A stretch of 64,000 bases of DNA. Origin: Strongylocentrotus droebachiensis (Eukaryota; Echinodermata; Echinoidea; Camarodonta; Strongylocentrotidae). The notes beneath the pieces were generated by a model. It was given only the letters and a program-made list of their open reading frames with translations. It searched no databases and was not told the DNA's origin. Shown here piece by piece: positions 45,151 to 59,723 of this stretch (within the stretch, counting starts at the first letter, position 1; each line of letters starts with the position of its first letter). The position numbers and the translations under genes were made by a program. The stretch spans positions 62,001 to 126,000 of the forward strand of contig JAVYIG010000067.1 of the NCBI GenBank assembly GCA_035222895.1, written 5' to 3'.

Positions 45151-48092
45151 ATGCTTTGGAATTTCCTCAAAGTAATCTTCGGTGTAAAACAATACAAGAT
45201 CGATACAGTTTGCAAATCCTCGAGCAACTTTAGTTTAGAACATAAAATATACCTTTAAATTTAAATGTGATGAAACATTCCTGTTTAACTTTAATCTGAG
45301 AAACTTGCAAATGCACTTTAAAAGATGAGTGCCCTTAAATTTTGCAGCATGTGACAACACTATGTCTACATCTTGCAAAGATACAGAACCAGTGTCTTTA
45401 TTTACCTTCCAGGTCTGAAAATATACAACCTTAAGTTGATACAAACTCTACAAGAAATATCCGATGCCTTAAAAAAAAGGAATTTCATGTCACGAAACAC
45501 ACATGCATTCGCTTAGGATTAAGCAATTTCCTTGCAAACAATGGGTATGTTCACGGACGCGTGCTTTCATGAGCATGGGGGAATTCGGGTCACGAGCTGA
45601 AACGTTTTCACCAAGCAACGGCATTGATTCGTGTTTTTCATTGAGTTATAGAAATTTGTTCGGAGTATTGATTTCCGATGTATTGAGAATTTGTGTCCTT
45701 GAGGAACAATCGTCCATACCCTTAGACAATTATGTGTCAAAATATTTGTTCATGTCGTCGATATGCAACCAGATTTTTAGCCCCCCCCCCCCCTCTTCAA
45801 CTCCTCTGTCAGATATTATATACCTCTCTTTAGAAATCTCATATGAAAACGTTGTATCGTCCGCTCAGTCTAACTTGCGTGTATAGAACAAATAATCGTT
45901 TTTGCATGAAAAAATGAAGTTTTCTAAAAAGGGCGTTTGTTTCCAGCATTGGGGTGCCCGGGAGTCACTTGGGTAACCTTTCAAAAATTATAATATAACA
46001 AAATTACACATTTGAAACCAACGGCGCGTCTTGGGATTATAGCAGGATGTAACGTCCCCTTGAGCCTATAGAAACATCGATGCCTCTCATAGCAGTCAAT
46101 ATATCTACATAATTGAATAGCAGTGGAACTTTACCTTTAAAGGAAACTTAAGTTTAGGAGGGAAAAAAGGGCTTCATTCAATAGTATACTTTGTAGAGAG
46201 AGGTATGGACACATTCTTTCGGAAATATAAGATTATAGGATACACATTAACCACGCAATTGCCGGGGATACATAAGGAGTACCTCACCAAAGGGATGCCC
46301 CAGTTTATACTTCGCACATACCTACGAGTACGAATCTGTTTATTAAAAAAAATATATCATAATGTAGGTGAGTACGGGGTTGGTTCAATACCATACGTTT
46401 CAGTCTTTCTACTAATCGAACTGACGTAACCATGTTTGTGGATGATTCTGGTTTTTCAAAATTTCAAAAAAGAGATATGTATAAGTGTAGGTCGGATCGC
46501 ATCCCATGCATCCGGACAAAGATCTGCGCTTCACCAGGAGCAGCCTCGGTCGGAGCTTCAGTTTTATCTGACGGTAATTGAACATCTGTGTTCAAACATG
46601 TTCATGTTGCCTCCCGCTGATAAGCCCATCTATCGCCATGTTTATTTGTCAGGGAGAGGATCGAATGTTTAATGAGTTCTGCCACATATGTTTCCTGTGC
46701 TTTGTTATTGAAAGAGACGTGGCCTTAGTGCTATGTGGGTTTACTGGAAGAACAAGGCAAGGGGTACGTGATACAAGGAAATGCTTGATGGTGGGGTTTC
46801 GGACCGAATTTGCCCCCAAAATCTTCGACAAGAAGTAGACAAATAGTTTCTTCCTCAAATTCAAGTGATATTTTGATCATAAGTGTTTTATAACCAATAC
46901 TTGCAACCGAATGAATAATCTTTCATAGATATTAAGAGCGTTGATAAGAATGCGTCGAACAAAAGACTAGTGTTGAATATGTTAAATGGCGAAGGACACC
47001 CTTCCATATAGTTATGTTCCTCTTCGAAACTGGATATAGATGTTGATGAGGGAAAATGATATAAGAATTACGTTCCGTCACCCATAATGTTCCGACGCCC
47101 CTTCCCTATGTCCCGAGTACCCTATCTTCTGAAGTCCATAATTATTGTGTCCTATGGCCCATCATGGTAGAATTCAAGAGTCTTTATCATTTTTCTCAAC
47201 AGTTTGAAAAGGGGTGAATAAAGACAAAATGTCTGACGGAAGATGGATCGATGTTTTTCTGCCTCGCGACAAAGGATTTTACCTTCGGGTTGGTTTTTAT
47301 ACCATCACTTTTCGCCTATAACTGTTTGCTGTTCATGACTTCAAATACGAGATCAAAGTTGAAGGGGTAATACAAATGATATTTATATACGTTATACGTT
47401 ATATACGTTATATGTTATGGTCTCTTATCGATGCTGAATACCTTAAATTAAAATATGATTTCATCGCACTTGATACCCGTCGGCTTAGTTCTAACAATAT
47501 GCATTCGTCCCAAATTTAATCAAGTTTTAAACAACAAGATCAGATTACTTTTTAAACTTTTGTCATAGAATTAATGTGAAAAACTACTGAAATTCTAAGT
47601 CATTAGCCCCCCTTTTCGTTATTGCTTTAATAATTCTTACAAGTACTTTTAGGCATACCTTTTATTTCACTTTGATACTTCTGTTGGTTGATGTAACTTT
47701 ATTCTGATCATTGGTAGACGAATAGGCAACTATCCTCTCTTTCGACCTTGTTAAATAATGTCGAATAGTAATTGAAATTTAGGGCTTTTGCATTTCCTAC
47801 CCTAAGTATAGTATCACAATGCATTCGTCATTTTCAAAATGCTAAGTAGACTCTTTGTTGGTAATTGGAAACTATTCACGTATTAACTTTCATCCGTTGT
47901 TTTCATACTGTCTAGGTACTAGCCGCTGACACCCTTTACCAGTAATTATAGTTTTCTTATTCACTTTGGGGTTATCCATCCAGTCATCCATCCCTTAATG
48001 TTGGCTCTCATCACTTCTCATCAAGTAAAGCCATTGATCATTTCATGTTAACAAAATGTATCCATCAATCATTGACATTCGTCTTAAAGCTT
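45151..48092. other. Intergenic, nothing recognised
   Basis: No conserved frame, RNA gene or full mobile element seen. A C13 run is near 45781-45793 and a short TATACGTTA repeat is near 47390-47415. Confidence 0.4.
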
Positions 48093-48450
48093 CAAAGGGA
48101 TAGTTGAGTTCTGGGAAGAGGTGAACAATAATTTGTGAGCGGTATCATTGTTATTATGCAAGTGTGGAAGAACATCAGATAAAAATGTTCCCTGAAAAGC
48201 ATGGCTCTTTAAATATGGCATGTAACATCATAAAAATCGGGAAAGATTTTTATGCCACATGTTTGTATAGTCCCATACACATCTTTCTGTGTACAGTGCT
48301 TGTTACTTTACCAAGACTGGGCCAAATTTCATATCATTTTGATGATTCCAGAACCGTGCAGTACACACCAATACTTATATGCTAGATGATCAACTCCATA
48401 CCGTTTCTTTCACAATGCAATTGCATGACCAGAACTCAACTTTATCTTTG
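48093..48450. mobile_element. Inverted-repeat element, full copy of a dispersed family
   Basis: The ends are inverted: ATAGTTGAGTTCTGG at the left and CCAGAACTCAACTTTAT at the right, within longer matches starting CAAAG. The right half matches 17968-18164 closely in reverse complement. It is about 358 bp and has no coding frame. Confidence 0.7.
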
Positions 48451-51400
48451 AAGATAAAGCTGAGTACTGGGCACATGATGATGTTGTGAAATGATCTGTC
48501 TCGAAGAGATTGGAAAAGCCACTCCATGTAGCAGACCCCTTGTGTACGCTCTTATTACATCCTTTATATTACTCTTTCACATTACCCTCTTCTTGGTATA
48601 CCAAGTCCTTCCCTCTTACTCACTCGGTACCCTCCTACCTAATGGCGGATTTCGGAGGGTGGGGAGGGGTAGGCTCGTGCCCCCTGTTTAGAAACCCAGG
48701 TGACATAATTTTAGTACATAAGTCTAATTGTGCTCCACACCTCCGTTAGAGATTAAGATCTTGTGCTCGTTTCTGTTATTGCTTGTTTGCTTGCTTGGTT
48801 TTCACTGAATTTTAGCCTAAATAGTTACCCCTGCCCTTCCCTCATTTTACAAAATCCACGAGCCGCCCCTGCTGCTCCTACCAACCATCTTCCTCGACAT
48901 TCCTTGCGTGCTTGCCGAGTATCCGGAAGCCATGTTCAAGTTTGATGCTTGATGGAGAAAGCTGGTAGCAGCCGCCACACCAATAAGGCCATCCGTAAAG
49001 ACATCAGAAGCACCAGGCGTATGTAATATTTTACCAGCAGTTGTTGTTAGACGGCATGATATGTGGTGTAGAGGTACAGGGATGCGTCCATTAAATATTG
49101 ACTCCTTACCAGGGTCTCTAGACAACAAATAAAACTTGAACCTTTGACCAGAATAAACGGAATGCTAATTAAAGTGTTGCGTTGAGTTTCAGGCTACCTG
49201 AAACAAGTACTTTATTAGTAAAAGAGAACAAAATTATCGAAGAGCTTAAGGTTCTTTTTACTTAACGTGACGTAAAATCAGATTTCATCAATATCAGTTG
49301 CATTTCCCTTAAAGAAGCATGCAGGTGTGAGAACTTCAAGTGGCTCAACATTCTACTTCTCGTTATTGATTCTAAGAATCTAAGCCTTAAGTTCTATTCA
49401 TGTAGTTTTTTAAAAGCAAATATTATCGTAGGTAAGAAAACAAAATACTCGTATGATTCCATGATGTTGGCCCTCATAAGACATGTTGTCTTATGCTACT
49501 ATTCGTGGACAATGGGATGTAATTTCATTGTACAAGCACGAATGCAAACATAGATCTAAGTAGCTGAAAGGATTGGGCCTATGCAAATTATAGTTTTAAG
49601 CTCCATTAAAGCTAACAACGGTCAAGTTGATTAAAAATGCATAATCCTGTCTATACTACCATTCATTCTATATGTTAATTTGCAAGTGCAAGATCAATGT
49701 TATTGCAAAATCACAGTAGTTAATGGTACACAAGATTAGTATATTAAAAGATTGTAATGACAAGATTCGAAGAAGAAGAAAATAGACAAAGACATTTTAT
49801 AATAGAAAGGGGAAGCATGATGAAACAGATCGAGAAAAAAGCATATGTTGGCCGGGGGGGGGGGGGGGGGGAGGGGGATGGATTATCAATTATTCTCCAC
49901 ATTACACTTGCTACCTGCAAACTAATTTTTATCGCGGTGTGCACTGATACCTGCAAATAATAATTCCCTGCTGTTGTTGATTATGCAGATCCATGCAAGC
50001 AGTGAGCATAGTGTTATTTGTCTATAATACCAATCACGAGAACATCATCAACAACAACAATAATTATGATAACAAATAATCATAATAATAATAATAGTGA
50101 TGATGAGTTCACCGGAAAAAAATAAACCAGTTTTCACTTATTAGCCCTAAGCCAATCAATTGATGGCGTATTCTAGCTCTTCTGATCGAATCAAGCCATG
50201 TCGCTGACCCGAATAATTTTAATCTCTGTGATGCACTTGATGGAGCGTCCATCCTCACCTGCGCATCCTAAAATATATATTCCAATAAAACAAAATAGAG
50301 TTAGAATATATAGCCTGGAAGACTAGCCGAAGGCCGATATCATATGATATTGAATATGGTGGCTAAGTATGACTAAGAATTTAGTTTCCGATTTCAATGT
50401 CATTTTTCCCCCAAAATCTTGTGTTATACGCTAATATGTAAAATGATACGTAAATTAAAGGGTACGTAATCATTGAAAGTTATTTATGGTATGTGATAAT
50501 GTATTGAAATATCATATTTCGTTTTAATATTTGTTATATCATTTTGTTATGTTATGTAAAAGCTGAAATATATATTAAAAGCGCTGTCAGAATTGTCGGT
50601 TTAAAAAAGTACTCAAATTATGACGTTCTCCAAGGAACACAAACGCAATTACCATTGGAAAATCAACTCAGGGGCAATTTCAATACCCTATATTGTTACG
50701 GCCCAGAAAAATCATGATCAGGTTACGTAACTGGTGGTGACGCAAATGGCTATCGAAATTGATTTTTCGAAAGTAGCTGCTTTCGTGTTAACAGTAAAAA
50801 TTTGTTAAAACCGTATGTATAATGATTGTCGTTTTTAAATTGTTTACAAATTAATTAGTATATCACGTTGCTTGGAATAGCCAGAACAGTCGTATTACCT
50901 AACCTAAATGTAGGCTTCATCTCTTTATGAATGAAAAGATGAACGGTTCCGGTCAAAACAGTCTTTCATCTAAACTTAATTAGTATATACTCTTAAAAGC
51001 ATGTCGCTTTTGGCTTTTTGATTAGTCCTCTTCTTGTTGGTTTCTTTACTATATCCCCTTTTCTAGGTTTGTAAATAAAGACTATACACCCTTTTTGCAC
51101 GCCCCCTACAAATCTCTGAGCCTTCGCCGACCAATAATTTCTTGCATCACAGTCGGCTGGACATGACGGTCAGTCCGTGATGATGTTAACCTTCGTCACA
51201 CGGACAAGACCCCCCATAGGGATTCAAGGATTTATACCGACCCCCATCGAGATCCCAGTGGGAATCAATGCTTTATAATCAACGCAGTCTTCATTACCAC
51301 AACACGATATGTGCATAAAGCTTGACCCATACAAGAAAGCGACTGGACGTTTGTTTAATTTCAGTTCATCAAAAATCATGGCATAAATTATTATTTAATT

Positions 51401-54400
51401 AGAAGGATCATAGTGTTTAAGTTTGCTTTTTTCAGCCGCATGTGCCGCCGAATACATGATATAAATAACGGTGATGGTGATGATGTTGAGGGTAATAATA
51501 ATGATGGTGATGATAATAATTATGATGATGATGATGATGATAATGATTTTGAATTTGATTGATAATAATAATAACATTTTAAAGATTACTATATCTTGAT
51601 ATCAAGTACTTTTATCAATTTAGTTTAGAATAAAGAAATATGATCTATGATTTAAGTATAGTAATCTAAATGAAAGTAAAATATGGGAAATTGAATACTG
51701 ACGTTTTAAAGTGAGAATTTTCACAAGAACAATTTAATTAAAACCTTTATTGCATAATTCGAACAAAGAGTGAATGAGAGAGACTTTCACCAAATCTCAT
51801 AAATGGGACAGACATCTTTCCTTCCTAGGGTTTGTGCTTTTATTTTTAGTGCATCCGTGGTATATCATTTATATAAAACTCAATTGACAGCTCTGAAATT
51901 TGCAGAGTCTTGCATTATGATCTTCTGTTTGCTTACATCCCCTACATTTGCTTTTAGTCTTGTCCATGTTTTGATAAGATCCTGTCCGGTCGAAGAAGAA
52001 AAAACACAGTGTTTATTCAGAGACTACTTTCCAAAGTTACTCTAAACGGTCTTGGCCCGTAGGACTTCCAGTAAATCGATAAATAAGACAAAATTCATTA
52101 CCTGCTCGCGCTGGGTACTCCTGGTAGCAGGTAAAAAGCACTGGTGAAGTATTTGGTACCTGGTGGACCTTGTGTAAAGGGAGTCCTTTTCATGGCGCCG
52201 GCAGCAAGGCAGGTAGAGGGGTTAAATTAAAGAGCAGGGATGGTAACAGTGCACTATCAAATCCCTAAGGAGACGGTTCGTGTTATACAGCATTCATTGA
52301 GGGACTTTATTACTAAGCAAGGTGCTAAACTCGGACCGCTACATGATTATAGGTCTGTTCTGCATGTGAATGTGTAAGAGTTTGTGCTCGGATTAAATGG
52401 AAATCTAATCGCATCGAACCCATGAAATGGACTTTGATTTATAAACAATCAAATGATGAATAATGCAGTTATGCACAAATCAAAATTAAATCTTATAATC
52501 TAAAAATAAAAATGATACATCAACTTTTATGACATCAAAGCTTGAATTTCTTAAAATTGTCCAATCTATTAAATATAAAATGTTAATTTGATTGAGATTA
52601 ATAGACATCAAGTACATACACCAGCTTAATACACCTCGAATTTTTGTTAGCATAGACAAGATAAATGCCTAAAAATTGTTATGATATCTGATATCGAACT
52701 GATAAGAAGTATGAAAAGATAAAATGTAGAGACTAATAAAATGCTTTGACAGTGCAATTTTGTTTCTTATAAGACGTATAATCATACCTAAAGTTATGAA
52801 ATAGGGCCTAATAGTCTCTGGATTATAAGTATATAACACTAGCAAAAACACCCTAATACATACTACACACTAACCCACGCCCACACTCACGGTCACAAAC
52901 ACTTACACACCCATATATTTGTTTTTTTGATATGAATACTTTTCATGCATGATATACAATGACATCTAAAATCCTAAACAGAAAGAAAAGAGACAAATAA
53001 ACCATTTAATAGCGTGATTGTGAAAGATCGGCCTGCTTTGTAGTTAGACATAATTCTATAGTTGTATATTCTAATTCATGGAAGTCAGATTAAAAGTTTT
53101 TGTTATTAAAATATCTTTTCATGTTTAATGTTTCATATTTATGTTGCGATTTTATATTTTAAACGAAAAAACGTACAGCCATTATAGATAATCCTCTTAC
53201 GCTATGCATTGATTTTACATTATACAAATTGGGATACATTTAGATTGATTTTGCGAATCTTAAATTTGGCGCCTACAAAAATGAAAGCGTTGATTTTGCA
53301 TAAAGCCTAAAATGCTGCACTGGTATACACAATTTTAACAGACAATGGCTGGACTTAAATTTAAAGAAAAATAGTTAACTGCAGATTGGCTAGTATCATT
53401 GTAGAAAATGTACAACATGTTCAAATGAAAGCCTTCATTAATTTGGAAGAGGCAAGAACCAAGTAAGCTGTTCTCAAAATTGGCGCTAACCCAAACCAAA
53501 GGCGTGTGATCACACCTGAAAATTCTGCGCTGGTATACATAATTGTGAGAGATATACAGTTCTGTTCATAGAGTCCCTCGATAATACTAATAACACTCAG
53601 CTTGTGCATCTACTGATGAAATGTGGTATCGATCCCAAAATGCTTTGCGAGTTTTCGCACACATCGTCTCTTAGTCTTAAATATCAGTCCTGTTGATCTC
53701 ACTGGATTAATAAATTCAAGTTCGCATCTGACTAGAAGTTTGCAGTTCTATGCATACGAAAATCCCATGCCTTGTATGAAATACCCTCAAATTATGTTTC
53801 AAGATTACGTTTCCTCAAAAGAGTTCATTTTCCGTGAGCATATGCATTTCCTATATTTATTAAATATATTTAATATCAATTTAAGTAATGGTATATAGAA
53901 TTACCAATTTCCTATGATCTTAAATCAGTAGCAAACTTATTTAAATGGGCATAAATACCTGAAGATGGGTAATGAACTACATGTAGTATCGTTGATTGTT
54001 AAAGTTAAAGTAAAGGGATGCGAGGCACTACAAAAATTATACGTATTGTAACAATTTGTGTTTTAATGATGGATTGTCATTTTTCAATGCAAGGAAATGC
54101 ATTTCTGATAATATTGGCTTGTCTGAGACAGAAATGATAAGTCAAGTCTCCCGTGTGTCAAGCATTTTAGCTAAACTTAACATTTTCTACCAAAGGAGAT
54201 ATATTAAAAGGATACATTACAAATTCGAAATGTGACATTATACAAGGATTGAATAATAATAATAATAATTTAAGAGATTTATAAGGCGCCGAATCTACTT
54301 GAAATCAAATATGCAAAAGGCGCACTTGTGAAGAATTAAAAAAGAAAACAAAGAGAAAACATGAAAGCATCTGCATTAATATCCATTACATGCTCGAGTC

Positions 54401-55640
54401 AATACTGCGAGTTATTGAAAGAAAATATTTACTTTCTTCTTCTCCAAGACCAATTGCTATGAAGATGATAATTTCGCCAAGCATTGATCTCCCCATTGCT
54501 GCGTACTTTTTATCCTATTGTTAATGATCACAGCAGAAGGCTAAGCCAAGAAATCACAGATCGGTAATCTTTAATAAAATGATTGATTTGAAGAAACAGG
54601 CAAGTACATTCTTGAAGTATGAAATAAACTACAAATGAACTAGATGGCATATAAAATGGGACCAGCCACTGATTATGTTTCGAGCCCGGGACAAATAGCA
54701 AAGTGAAATTGCATCTCCTTTCATAAAAGATGTTCTAATGATAAACGGTTTAGTTGAAACTTAAAAGACTCTTTCTACTACTTCTACAACTTGTATAGTC
54801 TTTGCTACAGATATAGAATGCATATTACATGGATGGCGTGTAAGTTAAGACCTAAATACTGTTCGACTATTTGAAGAAAAAAATGTCAAAGCGATTCCTT
54901 CAACAACAAAATCCACTATCCTCCCATTATTTATTTAGTGTATCAATTAAAAATGGTATTGACACTAAATGCGTTCTTAATTATTTTGTAATCATTTAAC
55001 GTGTAGGTATTGAAGTTTCCTCAACGCAACTAGTAATGTCTGCATACTGTGAAGACGCTAAAGGAAATTGAGCATATACATGTACAATTCGTTAAATTAA
55101 ATAACTTTCTATTATTGATTCCTTTTTTTTTTTAAATAAACGTCATTCATCATAATTAACTATATGTGTGTTTGTAATAGGTATTTACTTGACGTGAAAA
55201 TTGATGTGTGACCCATTTCCATGATTTTTATTTACAATAATTTACATGAATCTATTCTGAAAAAAACATTCATCATTGCATTCTGTCATAGTTTGATAAA
55301 GATGCATGACTAGGCAAGCATAGTCATTTCAAATTGTATGTTATACCCTTTCATTCTCCCAAATAGGAAGCATGCCGCATGCTTTCTTTTTGTGTGGTAT
55401 GTTCGGCAGGTGTAAGTCGTGAAGGACTGTCACATTCCTTGGGTAATCAAGCATTTATTGGATTACACATTGGTCCATCTGTAGAAAACGACGCCTTTGA
55501 CAAACGACTATCCATTTCCTATCCCTGCAGCATGCACACAGAGGAACACAGTGCTCGCAACGAGAATGCATTTATCTCTATGAGAATGATAAATAGCACA
55601 CACACAAAAAACACACTCCCGCACCAGACACACTCACACA
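48451..55640. other. Intergenic, microsatellites only
   Basis: No gene recognised over about 7 kb. A G18-type run lies near 49855-49870, (GAT)n at about 51465-51575, and (AAT)n joined to TTATAAGGCGCCGAATCTAC at about 54246-54300, which resembles a SINE tail. A block around 52080-52300 is GC-richer. A handful of open frames are too short and lack any family feature. Confidence 0.4.
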
Positions 55641-55679
55641 TACACACGCACCCACATTATACGCACGCATAATGATAAT

Positions 55680-57180
55680 GTCGGGTGGCTGCAGCAGCTA
55701 GCTGGCGGAGCTGGCTACTATCTTCATTCTATCAGGGAGAAGATAAAAAGCAATGTTGGTGCGCATTCTGAGTGTTGTACGGCCAAATGTAACATATACA
55801 GTCGTCTCGAGTCGTGCATGGTAGGCAAGGGGAGTTCGTAAGTCGGTTGAGGAGCTTCGAAGCGGTGAATTAGGAAGATAATATTATCCGGTACACTTAT
55901 GTAAGATGACAGATTGATGGTGCGAGGACTCACGGGGGCCCCCAGCACAAACTGGCAAATGATTTGTAGCGGTTTCATCCAAGCTGGGATATAGCGTGCA
56001 GAACTGTCAGAGGAACAGACGAGAGACACGGAGATCAGGAGTACATTATGTCTTCGTGCTCGTGAATGCTAGTCGTTGGCAAACGCGACTCTCTTATCCA
56101 TCAACATACGGACTATCGTCATTAAAACATAAACCATAACACCAGCAAAGAGTAACATTATCAATGTCTTAAGGAGAAAGGTGTCGGGTACCAGTGTTTC
56201 ATACGACGTGGGTGTCAACTTATGTTAGGTTTCTCAAATCGCTAATCATCGCGTGATGACAAGTCAGACTGGGGGCATGAAGTGCCATTCTGCAGTCAGT
56301 CCTAGCCGCTCTTTCTCTCATGAAAAATCTTTCTGTGTGGTATACACATATCTATGAAAGTTGGTTAACAGACGCTGCATAAGCTACTACAACTAACTAC
56401 TGCCTTGGAACTTGTAACGAAATTGAGTTATTTTCGTGGATATAGGGATCTTTAAACTCGGATTGCAGACTTACAGTGACATGTATTATCGGAGGTAGAT
56501 GTGAAGCTACCTTTAAAACATCTCCATCGGCGGGAAATAACCGAATGCTTTCTTCAGCGGACGAGTTGGAAAATAAGTGGATCGCATGTTGCGGAATAAG
56601 GCGGGAAGAGGTAAGGTGATATGCTATTACATTAACCTTAACATCTGCGCTCATTTTAATGAGACGTGTAGCTTGTATAAAGGGAAGTGTTGCGTCTGAG
56701 TAGCACCAGCGGCTATGCAGTACAAAACATGTATGCTTTAAGATGTATCGAGTCCCTATGTGTATAGTAATAACCGATTGGAAGGCATTTTATGGCGAGT
56801 TTGAATTATAATACACCAGAGCATGATCTAGTTATGATATTAAACATGATGTTATGGAAGGAAATACGACAGATGTGGAAAAGGGGTACCGTTTAATAGC
56901 ACAGGGCACTACCGGCTGTATAACATACGCAGACATCCTCGCTGCACCAGATACGGGCGGTTTGCTCTCTGGTATGGCCGCCGTGGGTTATTGAATATGC
57001 ATGCCCCAGTAGTTCGTTTGGGTGCAACGTGCCGCGATCAGCGGAAAATGGATCAGCCAAAAGATCTCGACCAGAATCTAACCTTTCCCTTAACCACCAT
57101 GTCTCCATCCATGCACCCTTTCTCCGTGTCAGTCTAGCTCTCTCACACCTTCGACCCAGTATAGGGTATCCTTCCATTAT
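55680..57180. other. GC-richer, repeat-poor intergenic blocks
   Basis: The intervals 55680-56060 and about 56890-57180 have balanced composition, no microsatellite and several open frames of 85-101 codons on the minus strand. None shows a signal peptide, domain or splice pattern that I recognise. Their composition fits conserved regulatory DNA or unrecognised exons. I favour regulatory DNA, weakly. Confidence 0.25.
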
Positions 57181-59635
57181 TGGAAAGTAATGTAATTACA
57201 CCTCCCTTTTCTGGTGAAAGAGTGACTGGCACATTACACTGTCACTACAGCTCATCAACTCCCTTCCCCACCCGTTACATTAGTAGTAGGGGGATGATTT
57301 GTTTGTGGTACGCCGGTTAGATTAATACGATAGAACGGGGGCCCGGGTGATTATCATAATTACAAGGAATAAATTATATTTTCCAATTATGTTTCCTTCA
57401 CCACATGGTTATCAAATTTACATTTAGATGGTTGCAGTGCATGACCAAGGTTGCTATGCAGTGTTCGTATTTGGCAAATTATGTATCCCACCGTGACACC
57501 GTACTAATAGGCGGGAAAGAGAGTGATAAGTGCAGCCACTCATACAGACCGCTCTCAAAGTGGAATGTGGTTGGAATTTCTTACCCCTTCAGAGTGAAGA
57601 AAATGAAACTGAATGTTCACTTCAAATCGTGCCACAGCTGACATATTTTGATGTCATTTGGAAGGATGTTTTATTATGAAACGTAATTCAATTACAGGAA
57701 ACATATTCCGAAGCTCGAGTCATCTTTCTAATCTTTCTGATCTGTATAACCTATTTTCGTTGGTAGAACCTTTATGAAATTGTCATTGTTACTAATCAGA
57801 CAGGTTTTGTGTCGATTAAACATTTGATATTGCACTTTAAGTTTGTGCGATTCAGTATTCAGTTAAATACTTAAAAAACCCAAACAAACAAATAAGAATC
57901 ATAGAAAATCAACCAGTTTTAAAGATTACATAATTCAATCTGTGTTGCCTTTCTCAACCTAAGCAATCTTCTAACTCTGTTTTTCCATGTTATATTAAAG
58001 AAATCATTACATTCTATTTTCAAATTCAGGACTCTGAGACTACAAGTTCATTTTAGATGTTCCTAAAACAAAGGTACATTTCTCAAAATTTGATTTGATG
58101 ACCTTTGCCCAAATTATTTTAATAGTTTTGATCTTTAGGACAACAATGTAATTCCTATAATCAATATCGTCAACAATGATGTACATGTACAGGTGTGGAG
58201 ATTTTTTCTTGAATACATCTGTGATTATTTCCGACAAAACCCAGTCAAAACATCATTATTCATTACGATAATGTAGGACATACATGAGTATATGCTGAGC
58301 ATATTTTTTCAAGCCCCATAGTTTCGTACGAGGCCTCTCTTTCTCTGATGTACACGTATATATATATCGTCTCGCACATGTATCTTTATTGATCTCTGTC
58401 GTAACGAAGGTTGTAGTATTGGCCTGCAGTTTTGATGATGCATCTTTACCAGATACACACGGTCGGTCCACCATTGCGGATTGTTTTAGTGAATAAAGGA
58501 ATCTCCAGCTGTTTTCTCAGGACACGACCTCCATGATTAATATCAATACTACATACAATACCTCAGCCTGGTATTGCGTTGCTCTGTTGGGGTTTAAACA
58601 TAACAATCATAGGCGTCAGCTCGGGAGCACACACACTCACCGCAACACATCCATATCCCGAAGATACTTTCTCTGCATCGCAAAGTATTCAATTGACCCG
58701 CTGCGTTTATTCGCGTACTGACCACAATCAATATGTGATTTGGTCGGTAATTATTTATGGACGGCTGACGTAGATTGGATGGAAGATCGTTTTACAAGTA
58801 CACTTGTGAATACTGCAGCTTCCCATGATGAACTTGCAATTGCCTTCATTTCCTTACGTCACCATTGCCTTAACAACTTACCGGTCCCGGTGGGTTTACA
58901 TTGGGGGAAAACACACGATGGGATTATTAATGAGGCAATCAAAATGTTTGGATAGGGCAGAGAAACATGGACCTTTACTTGAATGGATGAACATTAAGGG
59001 CACATAATATAGGACTGTCTAGGACGTGAATTAACATAATTGGCTTGTTCTGTGTTTAAAATATTTGGAGAACCACTTAAGCAACTGCACATTATTTTTA
59101 AACATATTCCCTCTCCGCGTAATCATTTCATTAAGAAATCACTGAAAAAGTCAGAATAAAGTAGCGATGACAACTAAAAGAACTGCTTATATTCCTTGTG
59201 AAACTAAAATTGATTAATTGTTCATGTATCGAATTTGAATTTATTCGAAATATATTTCCAGGTTTAAAGCAAAATCACTATCTATTTGTGTTTGAAATAA
59301 AGATATGTACGCCCTGTATTATATTGTACAATATATATTAGCATTTGCAAGAAAATTACAGTTGTAACAAGAATCTTCTTTTGGAGAAGTAATTCACTTG
59401 GTTTTTATTTTTGTTGTCCTTCAAATATGAACTAATGTATTACATACTTGTTGTATGCGTCTTATTACATTTATATGTAAGATTCTAAAGCTAGCGGAAC
59501 AGGAGAACCAATGAATTTATCTTAGCGCAAATACCGAATTATTAAATACAGTAGCGTAAACTCTATACAAAAAATACAAAAATATTAGTTCGAAAATGTG
59601 TTATGCATATTAAAACAAAATATATTATCATAATG

Positions 59636-59673
<38 letters not shown>

Positions 59674-59682
59674 GATAATAAC

Positions 59683-59723
<41 letters not shown>

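Noticed and set aside
56893-57177. 94-codon minus-strand frame as a gene
   Set aside because: Balanced composition made it worth reading, but there is no domain, signal peptide or splice partner that I could support. It is listed only as a GC-richer block.
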